A DNA stretch of 64,000 nt from Lysobacter defluvii IMMIB APB-9 = DSM 18482 (GTDB lineage: Bacteria > Pseudomonadota > Gammaproteobacteria > Xanthomonadales > Xanthomonadaceae): positions 310,001-374,000 of the forward strand of contig NZ_AUHT01000004.1 in assembly GCF_000423325.1 (NCBI RefSeq), given 5' to 3'. Below are positions 42,533 through 50,030 of the stretch, one piece after another. Position 1 is the stretch's first letter; the number at the start of each line of letters is the position of its first letter. The position numbers and the translations under genes are program-made. Below the pieces are notes generated by a model. That model was not told the origin of the DNA and searched no databases. It saw only the letters and a list, made by a program, of their open reading frames with translations.

Positions 42533-43630
42533 TCAGTCTTCCAGCAACCGAGCGGCAGGATTCACTGTGGCGCCGCCCGTCTGGAAATACCCAATCACGC
42601 TGGACACCGACCGGTGCTCGGTGAGCTGCATGATCGCTGGCAACGACACCCCTTGGCGACTCGCCTCAGTCACGAACCCCGAGCGCAGGCTGTGTCCGCC
42701 AAAATCCCCGTCCAGCCCGGCCAAGCGCGCCCGCCGTTGCACGATCTCGCCGACGGCAGCTGGGGAGAGGGCAGGGCCGACGCGTGTCTTCCACAGCCGC
42801 CGGAAAATCGCGCCTTCGGTGATGCCGGCAGCCTCCAGCCAGTCTTCCAGTGCCAGCGCCGCGCGATCCAGCACCGGCTTGTCCGGCGTCGAGGCGGCGG
42901 TCACGCCCGCCTGCTGCGTCTTGCTGTGTTCCAAACGGTAGATGTAGCCCTCGGCGCCGATCCGGCGCAGGTCGCGCAGGTCGGCCGCGGCGACTTCGCT
43001 GCGGCGGCGCCCGCCACTGGCGAACGCGAAGCAGAGCAGGGCGCGGTCACGCAGCCCTTCCAGGCTGTCGTCGCACGTCGCCAGCATGGCTTCCAGTTCG
43101 GTAAGCGTAATGGCGGTCTTCTTGCGGGGCCGGACACCGCGTTTGACCGCGGCACGGGCAGCCCGGCTCAACACGGTGCGGACCGCCGGCTGCTCGCAGG
43201 GGTTCACCGCCTGGCGCAGCCGATGGGCGGTCGAGAGGACCGCCACCCGGTGCTTGACCGTCGACAAAGCCCAAGGCCCGGGCTTGGCCTTGAGCCCCGC
43301 GGCCACCAGTGCCCGGTCGACGTCCGGCGGCAGCTCCCAGGTCAACGTCCCGTCCGCCGAACGGCGTTCCAGGTGGTCCACCACGAACTGCAGCACGGCC
43401 GCTTCCGGCACAGGCAGCGTCAGCTCACGGCCATAGCGCGCGGCGAACCAACCGGCCCAGTAGCGCAGGGCCGTCGCATAGCTGCGGGTGGTGTTCTCGG
43501 CCGCGGCCTCGGCCAGCAGCTCGCGTACCGCGTCGGCGGCTTGCTGCGCCAACTGCGCCGGTAGCGCGAGCGCGGAGCCGGCTTGCGCCAATGTCGAAGT
43601 GGATAAAGAGCGCTTCATATGATGTACCAT
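42533..43630 (-). CDS. Tyrosine site-specific recombinase (integrase)
   Basis: The 365-aa product has an N-terminal SAM-like core-binding domain (about 20-130, NTTRSYATALRYWAGWFAARYG) and a catalytic domain with the full set: Arg210 (GGRRRSE), Lys237 (HSK), His313 and Arg316 (HSLR), His339 and Tyr348 (VIGYF). It is complete and likely active. MVHHM is taken as start; the second Met (43618) is possible. It faces away from the KfrA-like gene, and the spacer between them holds a 12-7-12 palindrome. The recurring TTATCGGGGG sites share one arm of that palindrome. It is not IntI: the extra IntI helix motif is not seen. Confidence 0.92.
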   Translation of the reverse strand: MVHHMKRSLSTSTLAQAGSALALPAQLAQQAADAVRELLAEAAAENTTRSYATALRYWAGWFAARYGRELTLPVPEAAVLQFVVDHLERRSADGTLTWELPPDVDRALVAAGLKAKPGPWALSTVKHRVAVLSTAHRLRQAVNPCEQPAVRTVLSRAARAAVKRGVRPRKKTAITLTELEAMLATCDDSLEGLRDRALLCFAFASGGRRRSEVAAADLRDLRRIGAEGYIYRLEHSKTQQAGVTAASTPDKPVLDRAALALEDWLEAAGITEGAIFRRLWKTRVGPALSPAAVGEIVQRRARLAGLDGDFGGHSLRSGFVTEASRQGVSLPAIMQLTEHRSVSSVIGYFQTGGATVNPAARLLED

Positions 43631-43650
43631 TTCTTACAGCACGAGGCAGG

Positions 43651-43681
43651 TACCCACGATAATCATCACTTATCGCGGGTA
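43651..43681. other. Candidate recombinase core site (12-7-12 palindrome)
   Basis: TACCCACGATAA, the spacer TCATCAC, then TTATCGCGGGTA. The arms match at 11 of 12 positions as an inverted repeat around a 7-bp spacer, which is the architecture of a tyrosine recombinase core site. It lies between the divergent recombinase and KfrA genes, 20 bp from the recombinase start. TTATCG-GGGTA is shared with the recurring sites in the rest of the region. It may also serve as an operator for one of the two genes. Confidence 0.6.
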
Positions 43682-43721
43682 CGGGAACTGCAGGGTAGGG
43701 CGGCCGAAGAGGAGGCGCAAC

Positions 43722-44696
43722 ATGGCACGCGGGATCACACAGGCGCAGGTCGACGCGGCTGCCGATGCGCTGCTCCAGGGTGGCGAGCGACCGACCATCG
43801 AGCGGGTTCGACAGGCCTTGGGGACCGGCTCTCCGAACACCGTCACGCGGTTGCTGGATGTATGGTGGAAAGGCTTGAGCGAGCGGCTGCAGGCACGAGA
43901 GCACAAGCTCGCACTCCCGGAGGCGCCCGCAGCCGTCGCCGCGCTGGCGTCGAAGTTGTGGGAGCAGGCCTTGCGTGCCGGGCGAGCCGAGGCGGAACAG
44001 GCGTTGGAGGATGTCCGGCAGGAGCTGGCGGCGGAGCGCACGGCGCTGGACCAGCACGGTGCGGAACTTCGCCAGCAGGTGGCCACGGCGGCCCGCGCCA
44101 CGGCGGAAGCCCAGACGCTGCAGCGCCGCGCGGAGGCCCAGCTCCAGGGCGTTCAACAGCTGGTTGACCAGCTGCAGGCACAACTTGTGGACTGCAAGGA
44201 GCAGCGGGACGCCGCTGGCCGTCGCGCATCGGACGCGGAGGCAGATGCCGCCAGCCTGCGTAGCCGGGTGACGCAGGCCGAAGACGCCATGCGCCAAGAG
44301 CGCGAAGCGCACGCCGCCCACCTGCGCACGGTGGAAAACCGTGCGTATGCCGAAGTCGACCGCGCCCGTCAGGAGCTGAAGTCCGTGCGAGCGGAGCTGA
44401 GAACGGGGCGCGAGCAGCATCGACGGCGCGAGGCCGCCCTCGAGTCGGAGGTCTCTAGGCTGCAGCGTGAGCTCGCCGGTGCGGCGAAAGCGCTTGCGGT
44501 GGAGCAGGTTCGGTGCGAGGCGATCGAACGGCAGAGTGCCGAACTGCAGAACGCACTGCGCGCAGCCTTGACCGAGAAGCCGTCAGACGCAGAGGCGAAG
44601 CGAACGCGGACTGCAGCCTGGGCCAGGCCGCGCCTGAGGGCTCCGTTACGGAGGAGGTCGAAGGTGTCGTCCCCTCGGAGACGAGCGCCTCTATGA
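43722..44696 (+). CDS. KfrA-like coiled-coil DNA-binding protein (324 aa)
   Basis: ATG 43722 follows GAGGAGG. The N-terminus (ITQAQVDAAADALLQGGERP, RVRQALGTGSPNTVTRLLDVW) is the KfrA-type DNA-binding domain of plasmid accessory proteins. The following 200 residues are a long coiled coil rich in Ala, Glu, Gln and Arg. KfrA binds its own promoter and helps plasmid maintenance; here it is next to a chromosomal recombinase. It may regulate the recombinase promoter or organise the recombination complex. The basic last 25 residues may be frame-extended. Confidence 0.82.
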   Translation: MARGITQAQVDAAADALLQGGERPTIERVRQALGTGSPNTVTRLLDVWWKGLSERLQAREHKLALPEAPAAVAALASKLWEQALRAGRAEAEQALEDVRQELAAERTALDQHGAELRQQVATAARATAEAQTLQRRAEAQLQGVQQLVDQLQAQLVDCKEQRDAAGRRASDAEADAASLRSRVTQAEDAMRQEREAHAAHLRTVENRAYAEVDRARQELKSVRAELRTGREQHRRREAALESEVSRLQRELAGAAKALAVEQVRCEAIERQSAELQNALRAALTEKPSDAEAKRTRTAAWARPRLRAPLRRRSKVSSPRRRAPL

Positions 44697-45317
44697 CGCT
44701 CGTTTGACCGTGTCGTAGAGCGGCGAGTGGACGCATCGCCATGTATTCAATGACATGCGACGTACAAGCGACGGAGATTGTGAGCTTCCTGTAATTTACA
44801 AGAACCTGCCAAAGCAGCTGTAATTGCCGATCGAGCGATCGTTGCTGGTGGCGGTGAAGGCCTCGGCTGACTCCAGGGGCCTCGCCAGGCGGACACGCAT
44901 GCTGGCTCAGGAGCCGTTGCGTCGAGATATCTACGAATCCGTCCAGAGCTCGCCGCCTAAAGATCCCTCATCATTCGGTATCGCTGATCCGGGAGCCAAG
45001 CGACCCAGTTCACGTCAGCCAGCGCAGCGGACGCTGCTTGAACATTTCCGCTGATCTGACGGGCTTGGTAGCAACTTGCCCGCGGATCACGGGCTTGCCC
45101 TGGGTCCGCGACAGTGTGGCTAAGACGATCCGCGCATGCGGCCCATATAACGTCCTGGCCGGACGTGGACGAGGGCGGACCAGTTTTCTCTTCGTCCGTG
45201 GCCGCGGATCAGAATTGTCCGAGCCTGCGGCGGCTCTGGCCAGTGTTTCACGTTTGCGGCGTCGGATTCACTGTGGCAGACATGCAGCAGCGAGTCATCG
45301 CCCTTGAGGAGCTGCCC
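44697..45317. other. Scar region with no supported gene
   Basis: No convincing gene lies in these 620 bp. The right half, 45036-45152, is one copy of a 120 bp direct repeat shared with 47128-47250 and rich in TCCGCG words. The left half shows no structure I could interpret. Confidence 0.5.
45036..45152 (+). repeat. 120-bp direct repeat, copy 1 (TCCGCG array)
   Basis: Words such as GTCCGCG, GATCCGCG and GCATGCGGCCC recur at about 24 bp spacing. The same order of words, with CTTGGTAGC.ACTTG at the left, is found at 47128-47250. Arrays of about 20-bp repeats at this spacing are seen at the ends of IS21-family elements. No IS21 transposase is in the window, so this would be a remnant. Confidence 0.5.
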
Positions 45318-45797
45318 ATGGAAGTCCCCGAGACCGACGCCTTCATAGAGCAGATCGTCGACAAGTTCGTCCATCGCTTGTTCCCCAGCTTTGTTGAACC
45401 TGGGTTCGTGGCCTGCCCGGACGAGCATTTCCCTGCATTCGCGGCCGCGATGACCCGCGCTGCCATGGCGCGTGGCGTTGTCACGGAGGTCATCGACCTG
45501 CGCCCCGCACCCGCGGAACGCTTGGATGAGGTTACCGAGCGGATTTACGTGTCCAACCGGCAGCCGCTCGACCCCACATCGCCGCCGCGCCTGTTGGTGC
45601 TTGTGGGGTTCGATTTGTTGGAAGGCCACGACCACGAGGAGCCGACGTATCCGTTCCGCTCGGAGTTCCAGTTCGACAAGCAGCACCTCTGGCTCTTCGT
45701 GGGCCGTGATCGCCGCCGACTCGGCCGGCTGTTCCACAATCGGAAGCTGCCGCTGTATAGGGCAGCGCAAGACCTCACGCCACAAGAGTGGCGATGA
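45318..45797 (+). CDS. Unknown protein, paralogue 1 (159 aa)
   Basis: ATG 45318 follows GAGGAG by 7 bp and gives 159 codons, the same length as the second copy at 46516. Shared blocks are FVHRLFPSFVEPGF, VIDLRPAPAERLDEVTERI, LLVLVGFDLLEGHD, YPFRSEFQFDKQHLWLF and LFHNRKLPLYRAAQDLTPQEWR. The two differ mainly in the middle. A conserved acidic/aromatic pattern suggests a soluble globular fold, but I recognise no family. Both copies lie between repeats that resemble insertion-element ends, so they may travel as cargo. Confidence 0.75.
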   Translation: MEVPETDAFIEQIVDKFVHRLFPSFVEPGFVACPDEHFPAFAAAMTRAAMARGVVTEVIDLRPAPAERLDEVTERIYVSNRQPLDPTSPPRLLVLVGFDLLEGHDHEEPTYPFRSEFQFDKQHLWLFVGRDRRRLGRLFHNRKLPLYRAAQDLTPQEWR

Positions 45798-45892
45798 CGG
45801 GCGCAGCTACCGCGGGAGGGGCACGGTGGACGGCCTGTATGCAGTCAGTAAGGGTCTATCGCCGGCAGCCTCAAAGGCAGATCCCTCATCCC

Positions 45893-46019
45893 TGTACCGT
45901 CATGAGTGCAGAAGCGACTTGGCTGTACCCACCTGACTGCAGGAACGCCATCGCTGTACCCACTTGAGTGGTCGTTTTGTACCCGAAATGTGCAGAGTCA
46001 GTACCCACTTCAGTGCGCT
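45893..46019 (+). repeat. Array of five TGTACC-type repeats
   Basis: TGTACC or AGTACC recurs at 45893, 45924, 45955, 45978 and 46000, mostly as GTACCCAC.TGA.TG. Spacing is about 31, 31, 23 and 22 bp. Such spacing again resembles the multiple terminal repeats of IS21-like elements, with words unlike the TCCGCG array. The 364 bp between the genes (45798-46161) hold only this array. Confidence 0.5.
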
Positions 46020-46161
46020 GAGCACCTATCCAGCGGGGCTGAAGCGCATTGGGGTTGTGCAATTCTCACGTCGGGCGGCACGGGGGCGCGCAACAGTGTC
46101 CCGCACGGCTGCAGCGCCCAAGTGGCGCGTTGAAGGGTCCGTGCGCCTGAAGAACGATGAC

Positions 46162-46395
46162 ATGGCGGACGCGCTCAGTACCTCCTCGACGGCGTCTCCG
46201 CCTAGCGCCGCGTACCGCCGGGTACTGGACGCGCTGCGCGAGCTGAATCCTGATGACCATCAGATCGCCCGTAGGATGAAAGACACGCGCGTCCCTGAGC
46301 TCGACAACCGAACCTTGGAAGAAGCTGTCTTGGCCGGCGACGCGGAGAAGGCCTTGCGCTACTTGGATGCGATCGCCACCGGGTGGGACGGCTAA
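46162..46395 (+). CDS. Small unknown protein (77 aa)
   Basis: ATG 46162 gives 77 residues beginning MADALSTSSTASPPS and continuing YRRVLDALRELNPDDHQIAR and LEEAVLAGDAEKALRYLDAI. It is helical and charged, with an unstructured N-terminus, and may bind a partner protein. It precedes paralogue 2 by 120 bp and could be in the same unit. No family is known to me. Confidence 0.5.
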   Translation: MADALSTSSTASPPSAAYRRVLDALRELNPDDHQIARRMKDTRVPELDNRTLEEAVLAGDAEKALRYLDAIATGWDG

Positions 46396-46515
46396 TGCTC
46401 ATGGCTCGGGTCGCAGGATGTCCCCTGCCACTTTGCGTCCGCCCTCGCGCCAACGGTTTACCGCGGGAGAGGAGTGCGAACGTGCCTACTCGTGCGTTGC
46501 CAGGAGGAGTGGCGT

Positions 46516-46995
46516 GTGGCTGACCCGAACGCTGAGAAGCTAATTGAGCAAGTCATTGGCAAGTTCGTCCATCGACTCTTCCCGAGTTTTGTTGAGCCCG
46601 GGTTCCTGGGATGTCCGTCGGAATGCTGGGGCGCCTTCCTGACGTCGCTCGATAGGGCGGTGAGCCAGCGGGGAGTCGAGGTCGAGGTCGTAGACCTTCG
46701 ACCTGCGCCCGCAGAGGCGTTAGATGAAGTCACCGCCCGCATCACCGCGTCGAACCGACGACGGGCGGAGCCGGTGACGCAGCGCACCCTATTGGTGCTC
46801 CTGGGCTTCGATTTGCTTGAGGGGCACGACAGGGATGCGCCGATCTATCCATTCAGATCGGAGTTCCAGTTCGACGAGCGACACGTCTGGCTGTTCATGG
46901 GGCAGGATCGGAGCCGGCTGGCGCGACTCTTCCACAATCGGAAGCTTCCGCTGTACTTGGCCGCGCAAGATCTCACGCCGCCCGAGTGGCGGTAA
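46516..46995 (+). CDS. Unknown protein, paralogue 2 (159 aa)
   Basis: GTG 46516 is chosen because AGGAGG lies upstream at about 46501 and the length then equals paralogue 1. The product shares the blocks KFVHRLFPSFVEPGF, EVVDLRPAPAEALDEVTARI, LLVLLGFDLLEGHD, YPFRSEFQFDERHVWLFMG and LFHNRKLPLYLAAQDLTPPEWR. An earlier GTG (46474) would add 14 residues without family support. Two diverged copies so close together suggest a local duplication or repeated acquisition. Confidence 0.75.
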   Translation: MADPNAEKLIEQVIGKFVHRLFPSFVEPGFLGCPSECWGAFLTSLDRAVSQRGVEVEVVDLRPAPAEALDEVTARITASNRRRAEPVTQRTLLVLLGFDLLEGHDRDAPIYPFRSEFQFDERHVWLFMGQDRSRLARLFHNRKLPLYLAAQDLTPPEWR

Positions 46996-47127
46996 AGCGC
47001 TCGGGCCAGAACGGTCCCGTCTGTGCGGACCACAGAGGCCAGCCCTGGGGATCGGGACATCGGTCTTACAGCAGCAAACATTGCCTTCGGAAGGAAGTCC
47101 GACGGCACGTCCTACGTGGCGGGGGCT

Positions 47128-47250
47128 GCTCAAACTTTTGCGCTGATGTGGCGGGTTTGGTAGCGACTTGTCTGCGGATACCCGCCTTGGCCTAAGTTTG
47201 TCCGCGGTAGCGGCTAAAACGATCCGCGGATGCGGCCCAAAAATGTCCGC
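47128..47250 (+). repeat. 120-bp direct repeat, copy 2 (TCCGCGG array)
   Basis: TCCGCGG occurs three times at 22-23 bp spacing, with GATCCGCGGATGCGGCCC in the middle. The copy at 45036 shares the order of words at about three-quarters identity. The two copies bracket about 2 kb with both paralogues. This copy is 325 bp from the dif site. Confidence 0.5.
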
Positions 47251-47575
47251 GGCAGACAGTCGAGCTTGGGCCGTCTTGTTGTCATTTTGGGATCTCCGGG
47301 TCGTGCGCGAGGGAGTGACCAGCATCCGTCCACAGGATCGCTCGCCGGAGGTCGCCAGGAAATGGAGGCGGTTTGTTGGCTGTTTCGCCGGGTTCGCGGC
47401 AACTTGTCGGTCACGCGATGACTTCGGGGCGTGTGTCGGAGCGTGAGAGGGGGTTTGTTGGCTGTGTCAGGGGCGATTGCTCGGAGGCAGACAGCAGAGG
47501 TGGGGGGAACGGGTGCGGAAGGCGTGCAAGTAGCGGAGCAAGCTCAGGAGCGACCTACAGCGACACCCCTGCGCT
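47251..47575. other. Intergenic scar to dif, no supported gene
   Basis: No gene is supported. GGTTTGTTGGCTGT occurs twice (near 47367 and 47450), a minor duplication. The stretch lies between the repeat array and the dif-like site. Confidence 0.45.
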
Positions 47576-47603
47576 ACTTCGCATAATGCATATTATGTTA
47601 TGA
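47576..47603 (+). other. dif-like XerC/XerD recombination site
   Basis: The core is ACTTCGCATAA, central TGCATA, then TTATGTTATGA. The E. coli dif has GGTGCGCATAA, TGTATA and TTATGTTAAAT, so the conserved GCATAA and TTATGTTA halves and the 6-bp centre are matched. Phages of xanthomonads and some genomic islands integrate at dif through host Xer proteins. This site lies exactly between the accessory zone and the conserved chromosome genes. It could be the chromosomal dif itself or an element-borne copy. Confidence 0.72.
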
Positions 47604-47646
47604 GCACTACGGGATGGCTTGCCAGCTGCTCATCAGTTCCGGCCGC

Positions 47647-48414
47647 TCACCCATTACCGCCGGCGGAACCACGACTCTGCGCGAACTCCGGAAAGACATC
47701 CTCGATCGACGACTCGTCCGGCAGGATGTAGAACACCCCGCCCCGCTCGAAAGCCGGGCCGACGACCTGCTCGTAGAACGACGGTGCCACGTTGATGCAG
47801 CCGTGGGTCACGCGGTTGTCTTCCGGCGTGGGTGAAGCCAGGCGCTCCGGACGCCGTTCCGCGGGGACACCGGTGGCGGTCGGATGGATGGAGACTGCGG
47901 AGTCGTAGTCCACCCATAGCACGCGACCGGCGTCAAGTGACGGGCCATAACCACCGACGAAGCGACCGGCGGGTGTCGTGCGGTCGCGGCCAGGAATCTC
48001 GGCCAGGGCCAGTCCGGCGATTCCGGGAGCCGTGTGGTCTCCCACCGCCGAGCCGAACAGCCCGGGCGCCGCGCCGCGGAGCCGGCCGTCGCCATCGAAC
48101 ACGAAGACCTGTGCGGCGGCCTTGTCCATGATGGCGAACGGATAGCCCTCGCTGTCGTTGGATGCGACGACCCAGCCGGCGAGCTCGATGACCGTATCGG
48201 ACACATCCTGGTCCGCCGGGAGCTGGTCAAAGCTGGAAGCCGGCCGTGTGGAGGCCGCGTCTGCGGGGGACTCTTCGGCGCTGGCGAAGCCGGGATTCGC
48301 CGTTGCCAGCGCCAACGCGAGCGCGCAAAGAACAGTGCGGGTTGCGGTAGTACGGATGGGAAAACTTCCTTCGAAATGCCGGGAGTACGAAATCGCCGGA
48401 CCGGCGGCTCGCAT
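47647..48414 (-). CDS. L,D-transpeptidase (YkuD family), periplasmic
   Basis: The 255-aa protein has an N-terminal hydrophobic signal (LCALALALATANPGFA) and a catalytic domain ending in NRVTHGCINV, the H-x-x-x-H-G-C active site of L,D-transpeptidases. These enzymes form 3-3 crosslinks in peptidoglycan or attach Lpp-type lipoproteins. An Lpp-like gene lies 52 bp upstream in the same direction. Substrate cannot be fixed from sequence. The start codon is uncertain. Confidence 0.85.
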   Translation of the reverse strand: MRAAGPAISYSRHFEGSFPIRTTATRTVLCALALALATANPGFASAEESPADAASTRPASSFDQLPADQDVSDTVIELAGWVVASNDSEGYPFAIMDKAAAQVFVFDGDGRLRGAAPGLFGSAVGDHTAPGIAGLALAEIPGRDRTTPAGRFVGGYGPSLDAGRVLWVDYDSAVSIHPTATGVPAERRPERLASPTPEDNRVTHGCINVAPSFYEQVVGPAFERGGVFYILPDESSIEDVFPEFAQSRGSAGGNG

Positions 48415-48466
48415 GGGCCGCCGGGTCCGGCTTCAGTGCATGGAGTCGCGGATTGCGCGGAAACGC

Positions 48467-48736
48467 TTACCCGCGCGGCACGCGGCCGCGGGACGACTCG
48501 AGCTGCTGGACGCGGCCTTCGATCTGGTCGAGCCGCCGGTTCGCCTGCTGCGCGGACTGGTTGGCCGACTCGGCATTCTGCGCCGCGTTCTGCACCTGGG
48601 TGTCGAGCCGATCAAGCCGCGAGTTGACCCCTGCAAACTCGTCTGCGTAGGTCGCGCAGCCGGCGAGGCCCACCGAGGCGACGACCGCCACGGCGAGCGC
48701 GCGGGCCATACCGCGATGTTGCTTGGTCAGGTTCAT
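48467..48736 (-). CDS. Lpp-like alanine-zipper outer-membrane lipoprotein (89 aa)
   Basis: ATG 48736 follows GGAGAT and gives 89 residues. The lipobox is SVGLAGCAT, with the lipidated Cys near residue 27. The mature part is a heptad helix (NSRLDRLDTQVQNAAQNAES, ANRRLDQIEGRVQQLESS), as in Lpp and OprI. It would trimerise and span the periplasm. Unlike E. coli Lpp the C-terminus is RVPRG, not a terminal Lys, so covalent linkage by the usual route is doubtful. The downstream L,D-transpeptidase suggests envelope attachment. Confidence 0.82.
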   Translation of the reverse strand: MNLTKQHRGMARALAVAVVASVGLAGCATYADEFAGVNSRLDRLDTQVQNAAQNAESANQSAQQANRRLDQIEGRVQQLESSRGRVPRG

Positions 48737-48862
48737 GGCGATCTCCTTCTCTGGGGGGTGTCCGGAATATAGCGGCCTTTGCGTCGCCGCCGTCACTCGC
48801 CTTCAGTGGACGTTGGAGGACGTAGAAGTGCCGTGAAGCGACGCCCCCCCCCGGATCCCCGG

Positions 48863-49987
48863 TCAGGCCGCCCGGATCCTCCTGTCCCCTCGCCTGCCAT
48901 GCCCCAGCATCCCCGCCTCCCTCTTCGTGAGTGCCGAGTGCGCTTCCGGGGATACGGGGAAGAACACCGGCTCCGGCGCCATGCCCTTGTGGCGGATCGA
49001 CGCGATCATGTTCGATGCCGGGTACCGGTGCGACGCCAGAGCCTCCGCGTCCGCCTGCTGGACCTCCCGGATGAAGTCCCGGTCCTCATCGCACTCCGGA
49101 TCGAAATTGAACCCGATCCGTCGCTCGATGAAGGGCATCACCGCTGCGCCGAAGGTGAGGAACACCTCGAAGTCGAAGTGCTCCAGCAAGCGCTCCACCA
49201 CGTCCTGCGCCCTGACCCCCTCGTTCGAATATGACGAGTGGTCGACCGGGATGTAGCGGTCGGTGGCCCTGCCGTGGTACCGGTCGAACCGCTTGGCGGG
49301 TGGCAGCCGGCTCCACGCGCGATCCACCTCGCGGGCGACGGAGGGCCATGGCACGTGGCCGTTCCGGCCGACCACGTCGCAGGACAGGATCCGGCCCTCC
49401 GTCGCCAGCGAGCCGCGCAGCGCGGCAGTGAACGACTCCAGGTCTTCCACGTGATGGAAGAACTGGTTGACGAGGATGACGTCGGCCGCCGGCGGGTCGG
49501 CGATGGCATTGCAGTCGGCCGCGAGGAACCGGACGGCCGGAAGCAGTCCTCGCGAGGCCGCGCCGGCCGAGGCCCGCTGCAGCTGGGCCTCGTTGAAGTC
49601 GACGCAGGTCATCTCGAATGCGACGCCCCGGTCCCGTAATGCCTCGGCGATGTCGAGCTCGAGCGCACACGAGCCCGCGCCGTAACTCACCACGCGGAGG
49701 ATCGGCCCGGCGGCTTGCGTCCCAAGGATCTTCTGCAGGTAGAACGACTCCGGGGACCCGATCCCGTGGTCTTGCAGGACCGGGTGCAGGAAGCGGCCCG
49801 ACCAGAAGTGGAAGATCGGCGGCAGCGTGTCGCCCTGGTACTCCGGCCTCACGCGGAAGGCGACCTGTTCCGCCAGGGCCCTCAGCCTCCTGCCCGCCGA
49901 ACCGGGCAACACCCGCACAAGCCCGGTCACCAGCCGCTTGGCCGGCAGCCGGTGGCGGTGCGCGAACGCCCTGAGCCGCGACTCCAT
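48863..49987 (-). CDS. Class I SAM-dependent methyltransferase (374 aa)
   Basis: ATG 49987 gives 374 aa. The first 85 residues are an accessory N-terminal region. The Rossmann core begins with ILRVVSYGAGSCALELDIAEA (motif I near 98), then FEMTCVDFNEAQL (acidic ribose contact) and ADVILVNQFFHHVED. The acceptor is not clear from sequence. It is not a membrane protein. It lies between the lipoprotein gene and the DNA repair operon on the same strand, with spacers that do not show coupling. Confidence 0.8.
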   Translation of the reverse strand: MESRLRAFAHRHRLPAKRLVTGLVRVLPGSAGRRLRALAEQVAFRVRPEYQGDTLPPIFHFWSGRFLHPVLQDHGIGSPESFYLQKILGTQAAGPILRVVSYGAGSCALELDIAEALRDRGVAFEMTCVDFNEAQLQRASAGAASRGLLPAVRFLAADCNAIADPPAADVILVNQFFHHVEDLESFTAALRGSLATEGRILSCDVVGRNGHVPWPSVAREVDRAWSRLPPAKRFDRYHGRATDRYIPVDHSSYSNEGVRAQDVVERLLEHFDFEVFLTFGAAVMPFIERRIGFNFDPECDEDRDFIREVQQADAEALASHRYPASNMIASIRHKGMAPEPVFFPVSPEAHSALTKREAGMLGHGRRGDRRIRAA

Positions 49988-50030
49988 GTGGTTCTCCCCT
50001 CCCCCGCCGCCCCCGCGGCAGCCGCTGATC

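Noticed and set aside
1905-43681. Classical integron attC sites or CRISPR array
   Set aside because: No attC hairpins with RYYYAAC/GTTRRRY ends and no evenly spaced identical repeats are present; the recombinase lacks the IntI-specific region that I can recognise.
45964-46161. Longer start for the 77-aa gene
   Set aside because: Upstream codons lie over the TGTACC array, so ATG 46162 is preferred.
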